A DNA stretch of 64,000 nucleotides from Symbiodinium natans (taxonomy: Eukaryota > Sar > Dinophyceae > Suessiales > Symbiodiniaceae). Of the stretch, positions 12,216-22,540 are shown piece after piece. The stretch covers positions 92,501-156,500 of the forward strand of contig CAJNDS010002494.1 in the NCBI GenBank assembly GCA_905221605.1, written 5' to 3'. The notes beneath the pieces were generated by a model that saw only the letters and a list, made by a program, of their open reading frames with translations, was not told where the DNA came from and did not search any database. The first letter of the stretch is position 1. Each line of letters begins with the position of its first letter. Position numbers and translations under genes: made by a program.

Positions 12216-12290
12216 GGCCATCCTGGACAACGTCGTAGACCTGGGCGAGCTAGTGCTGCAGTTCTACGCGCTGTATGTCGAGAGGCCTGT
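12216..12290 (+). CDS. Candidate exon
   Basis: Frame AILDNVVDLGELVLQFYALY then VERPVHSAG, directly after a TTTAGGG array ending at 12210. Strong amphipathic pattern and codon composition. Family not recognised. Confidence 0.45.
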
Positions 12291-12540
12291 TCACAGTGCA
12301 GGGACTGCCATGTTGTTTTTGGATTCCATGGCCGTGAGCGCTCCACTAAACCATCTTGAACTTTGAACGCCGCCTTGACCCAGAAGTTTGCTTCAGGGGG
12401 CTGTCAAAATTTTGCATCTTTGCTGGCTTTGCCAGAGCCTCACTTTCCCCTAAGTCCCTAAACCCTCAACGCCCTGTAGACTTTGGAGTGCCGAATTTCA
12501 GGTGTTGAGGCCTCTGGGCTTCGAATTTCCGCGCAGTGTC

Positions 12541-12580
12541 CGCAGGCAGCCTGTCAATCCAGATGCCGACAACCTCAAGG
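12541..12580 (+). CDS. Candidate exon
   Basis: Frame SVRRQPVNPDADNLK ending AAG/GTACCC, a clean GT donor. Confidence 0.4.
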
Positions 12581-13032
12581 TACCCAGGTGGGATCCGTGG
12601 GTTTAGGGTTTAGGGTAAAGGGTTTAGGGTGAAGGGTTTCGGGTTTAGGGTTCAGGGTGCAGGGTGCAGGGTTTAGGGATTGGGATTTCAGGGGAGCTTG
12701 TCCGGCATGCTGCAGTATGGGCAGTTAGTTCTCTCGATGAGGGTCCCATTTAGGGGTGCCGGATGAGAGCTCGTATGAGAGAAGGCCGCAGCTCTGAGTG
12801 GGGGGCTTTTATCTGCACCTCGATTGTGTGCCTTTGCTTGGAGGTTCATGGGTACTTGTGGCCCAAGTAACAAGTCTGCGTATGTCCTACTTAGAGGACT
12901 TAGGGGGCTGATAAGTGCAGTTATATAATTGGGGGTTGCAAGAGCCCTGAACCTCCAAGTACAGAAAGGTCAGATGCAGGCTCCTTTCCTTTAGTATTCC
13001 GTTAGGTGACACGCGGAGCATCTTTTGTAGCA

Positions 13033-13076
13033 GCACTGGCATGCAACTCTGTGATGACAGGCGGCTGCGCAAGCGC
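13033..13076 (+). CDS. Candidate exon
   Basis: TAGCAG acceptor, frame TGMQLCDDRRLRKRMKK, then AAG/GCAGTT as GC donor. Followed by TTTAGGG text. Confidence 0.4.
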
Positions 13077-13409
13077 ATGAAGAAGGCAGTTTAGGGTCTA
13101 GGGTTTAGGGTTTAGGGTTCAGGGTTGAGAGAGGGAGGCCTTCGTGTTTGTCGGGCCAGGTTGGGGGGTGTTCGGGCAGGCTCGCATGCATCGGGTCTCA
13201 AACCCTGCCGTGCCAACAAACTCCCCCACCAGCCCTCCAGGCCCTCAAATCCCTGAAAAACGAACCAAAAACTCCCTAAACCCTAAAAACCCCTAAAAAG
13301 TTGCAGCCCCAGCTAAACCCTAAACCCTGGAAACCCTAAACCCCAGACCCTAAACCCTGGAAACCCTTCGGCAGCCCCTGGAGCCTAAAGCCCCAGCAGC
13401 CATGGGGTC

Positions 13410-13452
13410 GCAGGACTATGGCATCGATGCCGGCTTTGAGATGAAGGCGGGG
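13410..13452 (+). CDS. Candidate exon
   Basis: Frame AMGSQDYGIDAGFEMK between CCCCAG and AAG/GCGGGG (GC donor). CCCTAAA text before and TTTAGGG after. Confidence 0.4.
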
Positions 13453-13636
13453 TGGGGGTTTTTGGGGGAGCCCGAGAAGCCCCGAATGCTTTTTGAGGTA
13501 CCCTCTGAAGCTTAGGGCTTAGGGGTTAGGGTTTAGGGCATCGTCAACCTAGGAGACGATGCAGCGCAGACGCATGGTTTAGGGTGGGGTGTCTGGGGTT
13601 CAGGGTTTCGCATGGCTTATTGTGCATGGGGCTCAG

Positions 13637-13727
13637 GGAGGTTTAGGGTTTAGGGTTTAGGGTTTAGGGTTTAGGGTTTAGGGTTTAGGGTTTAGGGTTT
13701 AGGGTTTAGGGTTTAGGGTTTAGGGCT
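13637..13727 (+). repeat. TTTAGGG array
   Basis: Thirteen perfect units. Confidence 0.95.
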
Positions 13728-13954
13728 TTTGCAGAAGCGCCTTGGGCTTGCCCTGAACCCTATAACCCCTAAAGCTTCCGTTCTGTGTAAGGGTGTCTCG
13801 GCTTCTCATCGGGCGGAGGGCGAGTCCCGTGTAATACTCGGCCTTTAAGACTTTAAGGTTTCGTGCTTAGCCTTTCGGGTTGCAAGGAAAAGGCTGACAA
13901 ACCTGGCGCGTCACTGAGAGTCATTGATTGTTTAGGGCTGAGAGTCATTGTTTA

Positions 13955-14040
13955 GGGTAGCTGAAGTGCTGGCCCGGATGTTTGAGGCCTAGCAGGATCT
14001 CGACCCAAAGCTGCCAGACCACCCTAGATTCCCATAACCC
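13955..14040 (+). CDS. Candidate exon pair split by an in-frame stop
   Basis: EVLARMFE then GCC TAG CAG then DLDPKLPDHPRF in the same frame. Either two pieces or a decayed exon. Confidence 0.25.
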
Positions 14041-14224
14041 GCAAATGCTGTAACCCTATGTTTACTCTCAGCCAACAACCCACAAGCACAAGCCCTTTAA
14101 GACCCATGCCTTCGGGCTCGGAGCATGAGCCTGTAGAATCCTTAAGCTCCTAAGGCACTTAACCCCTAGCACCCTTAAGCTCCTAAGCCCCCTAGACCCC
14201 AGAGCCCCAAAATTCGTAGCCAAC

Positions 14225-14318
14225 TCTTCCGACTGCGTCACGAGGATGAGCTCCCCTCCTCGAAGGATAAGCCCAGCGCGCAGGCCTTGCAGAATTTCTT
14301 GGGGGCTTTCGCGGGCGT
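14225..14318 (+). CDS. Candidate exon
   Basis: Frame LRHEDELPSSKDKPSAQALQ then NFLGAFAGV to a TAA. Charged, coding-like. Confidence 0.4.
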
Positions 14319-14489
14319 TTAAGGGGTTTCAGGGGCCCGGCTATCGGGGTGTGTAGGGAAGATGGCCCTGAAAGAGCCCCTGGACCCTTTGCGCGGGAAA
14401 ATGGTAGGTTGGACTCCCAACCTGCCCAGAAGAGCTCGGATTCCCGAGATGCCCCTTTATTAGGGGCAAGGGGTTGAAGGTTTACACAC

Positions 14490-14585
14490 CTAACCCTAAA
14501 CCCTAAACCCTAAACCCTAAACCCTAAGCCCTAAGCCCTGAGCCCTGAGCCCCAAGCCCTGAGCCCTGAGCCCTGAGCCCCAAGC
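14490..14585 (+). repeat. CCCTAAA to CCCTGAG array
   Basis: Runs CCCTAAA, then CCCTAAG, then CCCTGAG in blocks. Confidence 0.95.
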
Positions 14586-14607
14586 CAAAAAAGCGCCCTG
14601 TACAACA

Positions 14608-14656
14608 GGAGATCCAGGACTTCGCCGGCAGCCTAAGCGCGATGAAGACGCGGGGT
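14608..14656 (+). CDS. Candidate exon
   Basis: ACAACAG acceptor then EIQDFAGSLSAMKTRGPE; preceded by a CCCTAAA/CCCTGAG array and followed by TTTAGGG-like text. Confidence 0.4.
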
Positions 14657-15302
14657 CCTGAGTTTAGGATTTAGGGTTTGGGGTTTGAGTGCGCTTTGGT
14701 ATATCATAGGGTGGTCCTAACATGGGGTCGGGTTTAGGCAACATTTTGGGCGCGTGTCTCATCAGAATAAGGATTGTCCTATTTTGGCGTATATTCTGGC
14801 GACTCATGCGCCCCTTCGAGGCGTTTGCGAGCTGAGGTTGCGCCTAGGGGTTTGAGGCTTCCAGGGCTCTTGCGGTCGATGTTTGGGGGTCTCTCCATAG
14901 GGCCCTGAGCTGATGGCTTTGGCTACCACCCTAAACCTTAAACCCTAAGCCCTAAAGCCCTAAACCTAAACCCCGAAACCTACGCCCCAACACTAGTTTT
15001 TACACCTTGAAACTAGATGAATGGGGGCTGGGGCCAGCCCAAGTCGCACACTAAAAAGCCCCAACGCCTACATGAGAACCCCCAAGCATTCCCTTCCTTT
15101 CCCCCGCTCTCAACACACCCCAAAGCTCCAAGCCCAGATGCAAGCTGGGCGGGCTTAGAGGAATCACCCCCAAACCCTGAGCCTGTGAAGCCTAAGCCCA
15201 CCCTGCACTGAGCCCCCACAATCCGCCAACGCTCCCTAAACTCCGTTTAGCAAAGGGCGCCAGCAACACATCCCTCGAACGCCAGGCTGAGCCCCCGTTT
15301 CA

Positions 15303-15346
15303 GATTCAAGCGCGGAAGTTCTTGAAAAAGTACTTGGCGACTTTGG
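15303..15346 (+). CDS. Candidate exon
   Basis: TTTCAG acceptor then IQARKFLKKYLATL. Confidence 0.4.
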
Positions 15347-15567
15347 GGGTTGGCGGGCGGGGGAGGTTTGGGTGAGGTGGGACCTGAGGATGCGCTATAG
15401 ATGTTCCCCTATCGGTTTCGAAGGGTCCGTTTTGGAAGATTTTTCGGAAGGTTTACCTAGTCAAGGAAAAGGCCAATGACAGAAGCCCAGAAGCCCTACA
15501 AGCATCTGAAACACTAAGCCGGGATTGGGGATGGGGCTTCAGACCTCCACCTCAAATCCGTTGTGGA

Positions 15568-15652
15568 AACCGAGAGAGACGGAGAGAGGGAGAGAACGGG
15601 CGCGCGGGAGAGAGAGAGAGAGAGAGAGGGAGAGCAAGGAGGGAGAGAGGAA
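15568..15652 (+). repeat. GA-rich microsatellite
   Basis: GAGAGA and GGAGAGA runs. 15350-15720 otherwise shows nothing. Confidence 0.9.
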
Positions 15653-16011
15653 AAAATCACGAAAGACGGAAAGAAGACAGTAGAGCTAAAGATATGAATA
15701 AGCGCATGGGCTCCCTCAATCCTGTGAGCCCTAACTAAGCCTCAAGCACACACCGATCTTCTTGCATGGGTCCTCTTGGGAGAAGCCAAAGAACGCTTAA
15801 ACTCTAATCCCGAAGCTGAAATCCCTAAACCGCAGGCCCCGTCTCGACCAAAGTTGAGAAGAGCCCGCGAAACGAGTAAGCGATCCTCTACACATGCCAG
15901 GATTGAGGGGGCTTCTGAGGCTACAAGGTTTAGGTGGGAGGCGGGGAAACCCTAAACCCCAAACCCCACACCCTAATTGAGCTGGCTTGGGGCTTCGAGG
16001 GGTGGCCCGCG

Positions 16012-16103
16012 CAGACATTTTTGGCTGGGGAAGCGGTGCGTGACACCCTCAGCGTTTGTAATCACGGCCGCGACCTGAGCCTTGATTCACATGGAGGTTT
16101 CCG
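16012..16103 (+). CDS. Candidate exon ending at a TIR element
   Basis: Frame FLAGEAVRDTLSVCNHGRDL then SLDSHG, ending G/GTTTCC where the repeat element begins (GT donor, phase 1). Confidence 0.4.
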
Positions 16104-16196
16104 GAAAAAGGAGGTACCCTTCTTGGGGGTCCCTCTAAGGGGATTCGGTCTAAAAGGGGTACCCCTATTTTGGGAAAATGCCCATGTAAGGGCCTT
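16104..16196 (+). mobile_element. TIR element, GGTACCCCTATTTTGGGAA family
   Basis: GTTTCCGGAAAAAGGAGGTACC left, GGGGTACCCCTATTTTGGGA right; exon-like frames abut both sides. Confidence 0.7.
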
Positions 16197-16361
16197 GGTC
16201 GATGACCCTTCTTCGGGCGTCCTTCAGCGCATACCGTTGCACTCCTCAAACACCAAGCCCAGGCGTTCTTCAGCATCTGCAGCCTTCTGCCAGAAAGTAT
16301 GGGCGACAGCCGGCTCCTCAACTCTCCAGCTTTTTTCCGGGGCAGCTTGCACTTACTGCTG
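16197..16361 (+). CDS. Candidate exon between two TIR elements
   Basis: Starts after GTAAG at the end of one element and ends at GCT G/GTTAGC at the start of another. The phase-1 frame (PWSMTLLRASFSAYRC, LSSFFPGQLALTA) is open throughout and joins the 16012-16103 exon in phase. A second frame (ALLKHQAQAFFSICSLLPES) also looks coding, so the frame is not settled. Confidence 0.4.
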
Positions 16362-16450
16362 GTTAGCAGGGAATGGGGGAAGTATAGGGCCCCAAAATTT
16401 TTCCCCTTTAAGGGATTCTACAGGGTACCTCCCCTCATTCCCTACCAACC
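16361..16450 (+). mobile_element. TIR element, GGTT..GGGAATG family
   Basis: GGTTAGCAGGGAATGGGGG left, CCCCTCATTCCCTACCAACC right. A candidate exon ends at its first base with a GT donor. Confidence 0.75.
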
Positions 16451-16493
16451 CACCCGTAAGTTCAGTGGAAGGTGAGGGGAGGGTTTGCAACCC

Positions 16494-16558
16494 GAGACTT
16501 CTGAGGCTCGTCCAAGGCGTGGGTGTACGACCAGGCCAGCTCCTGGGGCTCTTTGGGA
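16494..16558 (+). CDS. Candidate exon
   Basis: Frame LLRLVQGVGVRPGQLLGLFG after ACCCGAG, followed at once by TTTAGGG repeats. Confidence 0.35.
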
Positions 16559-16689
16559 GTTTTAGGGTTTAGGGTTTAGGGTTTAGGGAGGTTTGGGAGT
16601 CTTTTTGGTTTTGGGAGGGTTGAAGCCTAAACCCTAGATCAGGAGGGGAGAGTCCCATGAAGGGCTTAGGCGGCTTAGGGCTTACTCCA

Positions 16690-16800
16690 ACAGCCCCAAG
16701 CAGCAGGACGAGTACACGCGAAGTGGGTACGGACGCCCCTCGACTCACGACATCGTTGCCGGGTGCTCCCCCTGTCGGGGCCTCTGCTCCTTGTGTATTT
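16690..16800 (+). CDS. Candidate exon
   Basis: Frame QQDEYTRSGYGRPSTHDIVA then a Cys-rich CSPCRGLCSLC. Acceptor CAACAG. Family not recognised. Confidence 0.4.
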
Positions 16801-17175
16801 TAGGTTCAGCGTTGATAAACCCGAAACCCTAAACCCTTAATCCTACTCCGATGCCCTTTCGGAAGTACATTGGGGGGGGGGGGTGGAAGGAGGGGAAAAC
16901 GGTTGAGGTTTCCTGAAGTTGCACACACTGAGCCTCAGAAGCCCCCCTCCCTCTCCGATAAATATGGCCCCTGACCTCCCTGAAAGGGTTCTGAAGTGTG
17001 GGGCCCTGTGGGTTGCACAGGGTACATTCAGGGGTACATTCAGGGGTCCCCCGTTGAAGGGAGGGGCCATGTAGCGACCCCAAGAAGCCCTACGCCTCGC
17101 AGCATCTTACAACCCCCCATGATACGTCTACTTAAAGCGTACTTGGGTTATAAGTAGCCGCCCCCGCCCCCCCCT

Positions 17176-17241
17176 AGAAACTTCAACCCGACAAGCTGCC
17201 CTACATCGAAGACGCAGCCGAAGTGACAAGCCTCCAGCGCA
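17176..17241 (+). CDS. Candidate exon
   Basis: Frame KLQPDKLPYIEDAAEVTSLQ then RM. A faint likeness to the P450 helix K region was considered, but the ExxR motif is absent. Confidence 0.4.
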
Positions 17242-17690
17242 TGGGTTTGGGGGCCTTCCGGGGCCATTTGGGACTTTAGGGGCGTTCAGGGGTTCTGGGG
17301 TCCCGGGCTTGGGATTTTTGGGCTTAGGGCTTCCAGGTTGAGGGGTTTAAAATTTTGGGTTTCGGGTTTAGGGTGTAGGGTTTAGGGTTTAGGGCTTAGG
17401 GCTCAAAAACTCTTGCGCATCAGCCCGAGGGAGTCAAGACTCCATCGACGACACAACTCCGATGTGGCGGCCGGCCTGCGATTCCGACACGGTGACCCCC
17501 GCTGCAGACTGGGAATCTGGGTTGTGCCTTGGGATAGTTGTTACTGGTTACTATCCCTTCTTTCCTTATAAGGGAGGGGGTCTATTCATAAAGACTTTGC
17601 AATTTTTTTAGTTTCTTGTGAACCCGATTCATGATTAATTCACAAAGGGTTTTTAAGCACAACTCAGAATCTGGGCAAGCCCTTAAGCTT

Positions 17691-17755
17691 GGTAGCCCAG
17701 TGGTACCCCTTTTCCCTTTTTGTGTTTCAGGGCGCCCTTCTAAAGTAACCAACCC
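17691..17755 (+). mobile_element. TIR element, GGTAGCCCAG family, truncated
   Basis: GGTAGCCCAGTGGTACCCC through AAAGTAACCAACC; right end missing. Confidence 0.75.
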
Positions 17756-18039
17756 TGATCCGCCTTTCCTCTAAGTCTTAACAAAGAGGGGGTGACCTTG
17801 TGTTCCTAGGTTGCTAGTCGCAGGCGATTCTCATGCTTCGGGTTGAGGTCTAGGGCTTTGGGACTAGGCCCCTGGGCAACTGTTGACGGCCTGCAAGAGT
17901 TTGGGGAGTTTTGAGGGCCACCTTTTAGGGTGTGTATAGGGCCCTAAACCCTAAACCCGAAACCCTAAACCCTAAACCCTATATATTCCCTTAAAGCCTA
18001 AATTCTGAATCTACACGTCCGGGGTCCCCGCCTTACAGA

Positions 18040-18112
18040 AGGAGCCGTCCCCAAAAGCAAACCAGGATCCCCAGGATGCCTTCAGGGATGCTCCCAGAAT
18101 GTCCGGGCCCTA
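18040..18112 (+). CDS. Candidate exon
   Basis: TTACAG acceptor, frame KEPSPKANQDPQDAFRDAPR, then CCCTAAA text. Confidence 0.4.
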
Positions 18113-18276
18113 AACCCTGAACCCTGAGACCCTAAACCCTAAACCCCAAACCCTAAACCCTGAACCCTAAACCCTAAACCCTGAACCCCCAAACCCTCAG
18201 CGCCCCGGGCGGGCGGCTGGACTCTCTGCCTCCCCTCCCCTGCACGCATATGGGCTCAGAGGTCGGCTGGGCCCCC

Positions 18277-18353
18277 CATTTAGGGTTTAGGGTTTTAGGG
18301 TTAGGGTTTAGGGTTTAGGGTTTAGGGTTTAGGGTTTAGGGTTTAGGGTTTAT
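18277..18353 (+). repeat. TTTAGGG array
   Basis: About ten units. Confidence 0.95.
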
Positions 18354-18439
18354 AGGGCTCACGAGTTCCCAGAGAAGGGGCCGCGTTCGCCGGCTCACCA
18401 GTCCCATCAGCCTACACCCCAAGCTAGGCCCGAAACCCC

Positions 18440-18488
18440 AAACGACCATCCCTGGGCAACACCACGGTGGTTTTGTTCTACATCAAGT
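18440..18488 (+). CDS. Candidate exon
   Basis: Frame RPSLGNTTVVLFYIK ending AA/GTAAGG, a consensus GT donor. Confidence 0.4.
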
Positions 18489-18614
18489 AAGGGCACCCCG
18501 GTCATATTGCAGCTGCAGGGGTTGGTTTGGGGTTTAGGGTTTAGGGTTGAGGGTTGAGGGTTGAGAGTTTAGGGTTTAGGGTCTAGGGCCCCTCATATAT
18601 CCCACAAGAGAGCC

Positions 18615-18680
18615 ATGGCCGACCTGTGGCAGCTGTCCGGTCCGCCAGGCGGAGAGATCTTGCAGTTTCTGGAGTTCAGG
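18615..18680 (+). CDS. Candidate first exon with start codon
   Basis: ATG at 18615 in GAGCCATGGCC opens MADLWQLSGPPGGEILQFLE, running into TTTAGGG repeats at 18679. The Kozak-like context and frame make it a likely gene start. Confidence 0.45.
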
Positions 18681-19008
18681 GTTTAGGGTTTAGGGTTTAG
18701 GGTTTAGGGTTTAGGATCCATAAGGACTCATAAGGGTTCATCAAGCCTCATAAGGGTTCATAAAAACTCATATGGTCTCAACAGGGCTCATAAGGGGGTT
18801 TATGAGGTCTTGGGAATTTCGGGTTCATGAGGTCTTCGGAATATGGGGTTCTTTAGGTGGAGAAGTTTCCAGAACGGATTCAGATCCTCTGTTTAGGGCT
18901 CAGCGTTGAGGATCCTTTGCGTTTAGGGTTGAGGGTTTAGTCTTTAGGGTGTGACATGAAAGCAACCCATGATACCAGTAACAATGACGCCATCCATGCC
19001 ATTGCAGG

Positions 19009-19090
19009 ATGTTGGGCGACTGAAGCCGAGCCTCAGTGGAATGTGCGCCTTGGAGGCATTGTGTGACTGCGGTGCTTCACGTACAAGGCG
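19009..19090 (+). CDS. Candidate exon
   Basis: ATTGCAG acceptor then DVGRLKPSLSGMCALEALCD, with a possible donor G/GTGCTT. CCCTAAA repeats follow later. Confidence 0.4.
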
Positions 19091-19145
19091 ATGGGGCTTA
19101 CCTGCAACCCCAACCCTTCCCAAATCCTGTGTTTAGTAGTAGGTC

Positions 19146-19213
19146 ACCCTAAACCCTAAACCCTAAACCCTAAACCCTAAACCCTAAACCCTAAACCCTA
19201 AACCCTAAACCCC
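19146..19213 (+). repeat. CCCTAAA array
   Basis: Nine perfect units before an exon-like island at 19231. Confidence 0.95.
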
Positions 19214-19230
19214 ATAACACCGGGCACGTA

Positions 19231-19292
19231 CTTGGGTCCTCGATGCCATCCTGGCTTCCACTGAATGTAGGGCGTGCAGGGATACCTTAAGA
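19231..19292 (+). CDS. Candidate exon
   Basis: Frame ARTWVLDAILASTECRACRD directly after a CCCTAAA array. Confidence 0.4.
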
Positions 19293-19371
19293 GTCCACCC
19301 CAGACCCTGCAAACCAACAACCCGCTCCCCCTGTCCCAACCAAAACTTGCAACTATCCCTTAAATCGTAAA

Positions 19372-19512
19372 CCCTTTCAATCCTGAATTCTTAAACCCTT
19401 TCAATCCTGAGTTCTTAAACCCTTTCAATCCTGAGTTCTTAAACCTTCTCAATCCGGAGTTCTTAAACCCTTGCAATCCTGAGTTCTTAAACCTTCTCAA
19501 TCCTGAGTTCTA
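19372..19512 (+). repeat. 24-bp tandem repeat
   Basis: About six copies of a unit containing CCTGAGTTCTTAAACC and TTTCAAT, with a few substitutions, next to CCCTAAA text. It looks like a higher-order unit grown from a decayed telomere array. Confidence 0.9.
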
Positions 19513-19689
19513 AAATTGAACCTTAAAACCCAAAACCCTAAACCCAAAACCCTAAACCCTAAACCCTAAACCCTAAACCCTTTCAATCCCTGAAGCAGCA
19601 CGTCAGGCCAGCAGCACACAAGGGTCCGAGAGCCGGGCGTCGGTCAGGCCTTGCTTTGGGGCTTTAGAGCTTTAGGGCTTGAGGGTTCA

Positions 19690-19793
19690 GGGTTTAGGGT
19701 TTAGGGCTTGAGGGTTTAGGGTTTAGGGCTTGAGGGTTTAGGGTTTAGGGTTTAGGGCTTGAGGGTTTAGGGTTTAGGGTTTAGGGTTTAGGG
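19690..19793 (+). repeat. TTTAGGG array with GGGCTTGA spacers
   Basis: Short TTTAGGG runs separated four times by GGGCTTGAGG, a regular higher-order pattern. Confidence 0.9.
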
Positions 19794-19811
19794 TTCTTTT
19801 TTCAATCTTTC

Positions 19812-19925
19812 AGTATGTACACAGGCTTTCGATTCATAGGTTTTTCGGATGTTAGGCGGTTTAGACCAGAGGAGGATACTCCCGGAAACGACAGGGGCGG
19901 CCCGTCTTGGGAGGGGCCCGCGCCG
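19812..19925 (+). CDS. Candidate exon
   Basis: Frame MYTGFRFIGFSDVRRFRPEE then DTPGNDRGGPSWEGPAP, ending near GCG CCG/GTCTCG. A TTTAGGG array ends right before it at 19793. Confidence 0.4.
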
Positions 19926-20451
19926 GTCTCGGGTTTGGGATTCAGTGTTCGGGTCTTCAGAGCGTGAAGGCGAAGCATCAGCTCTGACTTCGCAAAGCCC
20001 ATGGACAGGGGGGCCTGGGGGCCTTCCCAAGAACCGTTTAGGAAGCTCTATGTACCTTTCTCAACATCAATGACTTGTTTGTTGTGTGAGCTTTGGCTGG
20101 CATGCGCGATGCAGTCGTAGTTTAGTGCGAAATGTACCTTTAAACGGGTAACCAGGGCTGTGCATCGCCTTTTTAAGTGTATGGATCAGGATTGCAAGCC
20201 GACTAGAACTCAAAGGGCCCTTAGCGCCTTAAGTTGCCCGTGGCATCATTGTCAGCGGCCACTTGCTACCGACATCTTTCTATTGCCACTATCGATTGGG
20301 ACCCCCTCAGTGGTTAGGCTGATGCTTATCAACCTTGTAGGACCGCCAACCTGATGAGCGGCCAGACAGTTCTAAATACCACATGTTGAATGTGGAGGTA
20401 CTCGACGTGCACCTAAACCCTACCCCCTTGAACCCTACAGAGCCTACAGCA

Positions 20452-20520
20452 TCCGAGCAGGCTCGCTAGAGAGCCGCGGAACTGGAAGCGCCACAAAGAA
20501 GCGTGGCGCCTCAGTGCCGG
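20452..20520 (+). CDS. Candidate exon
   Basis: Frame RLAREPRNWKRHKEAWRLSA with a G/GTACAG donor. Confidence 0.4.
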
Positions 20521-20799
20521 GTACAGATTCAAATCGCACTGACACTGCGGCCGTCCGTACCACATTTTGTGACCACTTTGCCAAGGCAGAACGCGCCCTC
20601 CCCATCCTTAACACGAGACTCTTGATAGCAAAGAGGAGGCCCAAAGGGAGGCCTTTTGGGGGAGGGTGGGGGAGGGGGTACAAAGTTTAGAGTAACCCGG
20701 GCTGGGATGATGCTCTGCACTGCCAACAACAAGTAGACTCTTGAGGCCTTCTTCCCTCCCCCCCCCCTAAATAACGAACGGCAAAGATGGGCCACTTGC

Positions 20800-20897
20800 T
20801 GTTTCTGAGTCGGGAATGAGGCCATGAGGTACCCTGTGGAATCCCTGAAAGGGTATGTTTGAGGGGGTATAAGATACCTACCTCCCTACTAAGAGCC
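20800..20897 (+). mobile_element. TIR element, GGTT..GGGAATG family
   Basis: GTTTCTGAGTCGGGAATGAGG left, ACCTCCCTACTAAGAGCC right, GGGTATGTTTGAGGGGG inside. Confidence 0.65.
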
Positions 20898-21089
20898 AGT
20901 AGGAAAGTTTAGCCCCATTTGCTTCGACCCGCGCAGTGCAGGAGCTTGTGGGTAGAGAATGGCTGGATCGCCACTCTGATTTCACGTGTCGCTTTCTAGG
21001 GATTCCAGGGTTTTGGGGTTTAGTATTTAGGGTTTAGGGCCTTAGGGTTTTGGGGTTTTGGGGGTTAGGGTTTAGGTTTTAGGGTTTAG

Positions 21090-21170
21090 CAATCGGTGCC
21101 CCGTTGGGGTGAGGGTGCTGACACAGCCAAGGAAGCTGTGGAGGAGGGCCTTCAAAAAGGAGGCTTGGAT
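21090..21170 (+). CDS. Candidate exon
   Basis: TTTAG acceptor then QSVPRWGEGADTAKEAVEEG and LQKGGLDPQNTIR. A second open frame (LWRRAFKKEAWILRILF) exists but is less natural. Confidence 0.4.
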
Positions 21171-21616
21171 CCTCAGAATACTATTCGTTGACTTGTTAAG
21201 CCCAAGAACCCTAAGCCCTAAGCCCCTAGAAACCCTTAGAGCTAGAAGCATAAACCCAATAGCCCCCCAACCCTCATACCCTGCAAACCCCCCCCCCCCC
21301 TAGAAGCCATAGAACAAGAAGCATAACCTAAACCCTGCCCTAAAGAAGGGTCCACGTACCTGAATAGGGAATACTTGGGCCATGAAGTACTTCCTATGTA
21401 GGGACTTTGGACCCCAAGTATACGTATACTATTGAGGTCCATGGACCCTCAGGGCTACCCTAATACCCTCCGACCCTCAAACCCGGAGTCCCTGCAACCT
21501 GCAGATCGGCCCGGCACGAGCTTGTCCTCTTTTCGCCGTAGGGTTTCGGGTTTAGGGTTTAGGGTTTAGGGTTTAGGGTTTAGGGTTTAGGGATTAGGGA
21601 TTAGGGTTTAACATGA

Positions 21617-21680
21617 GATGGTGCTCGGTCAAACGAACGAAGGTCGGGACTCGGTGCCCCCGGCTTTCTCTCGTTGATAT
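21617..21680 (+). CDS. Candidate exon
   Basis: Frame MVLGQTNEGRDSVPPAFSR after ACATGAG, just downstream of a TTTAGGG array. Confidence 0.35.
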
Positions 21681-21861
21681 AAACAGCCGCCCAGGTACAG
21701 ATGGGGGGTTTCACAAAGCAGGGTCCCTGATGCATCCCGAGCCCTTTCTCTGAAGCGCCCAGACTGGCGTGCGATATCTCTACATGCAGCAGCCCTAAAC
21801 CCTAAACCCCAAACCCTAAACCCAAAACCCCAAACCCTAAACCCTAAACCCTAGCTCCCAA

Positions 21862-21908
21862 AGCCGAAGGCATCGCCGATGACGACCTTGTTCACATCCG
21901 GATGCAGA
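21862..21908 (+). CDS. Candidate exon
   Basis: Frame PKAEGIADDDLVHIRMQ right after a CCCTAAA array. Confidence 0.4.
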
Positions 21909-22055
21909 GGCGACCGGCTGCAGGGTTAAGATTTGCGCGACCAAACCAAAAACAAAACCGAGCCACACCTTTGCAAGGGAACGCGGCCGAGCCACACCTT
22001 TGCAGGGAAAAACTCCGCCGGGGTTTAGGGGTTTATGGCCTTTATGGGTTGAGGA

Positions 22056-22185
22056 AGGTTTTCACCGATGTGTTGCGGGGGATGTCATGGATGGGGGACT
22101 TGTGGTTGCATGTGCAGGCAATGGAGCCCCTGTTCTGAGTTTCCTTGACCTGTGCTCCACGCACATGCACAGCAACCCACCGTGA
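22056..22185 (+). CDS. Candidate terminal exon
   Basis: Frame HRCVAGDVMDGGLVVACAGN then GAPVLSFLDLCSTHMHSNPP to TGA at 22183. An overlapping frame (DVLRGMSWMGDLWLHVQ) is also open. Family not recognised. Confidence 0.4.
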
Positions 22186-22395
22186 GAGCCTTCTTTTTTT
22201 CCTAATGCTACCTGTGCTACATTCAATCCCGGCTTTCTTGATCAGAGTGAGGGGAGGGGGGAACTCCCAACGCTCTTGAAGCCTACACCCGAAACCCCAA
22301 GCCGGCAGGTATTGGACTCTTCCCCATAAAGCGCCTGGGCCAACACTAGCGAGTGATGTGGGTGCACGTTCTTCACTTCAGGGATGATGCCCTTG

Positions 22396-22528
22396 AGGTT
22401 TTTGGACAAGAACTCAAGGGCCAGAGATTGATATCAAGGACATCCATTTGCTAGAAAGCACAATTGCGAATGTAGTGACTTTGCATGGACCGGGGCAGCA
22501 TGAGTCACGGTGCATTTAGTTGGTCTTC
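22396..22528 (+). CDS. Candidate exon
   Basis: After CTTGAG the frame TQGPEIDIKDIHLLESTIAN then VVTLHGPGQHESRC is open to a TAG. Coding-like. Confidence 0.4.
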
Positions 22529-22540
22529 GTGGTGGGCGCC

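Noticed and set aside
17176-17241. Cytochrome P450 helix K
   Set aside because: No ExxR motif, and neighbouring islands show no heme-binding cysteine motif.
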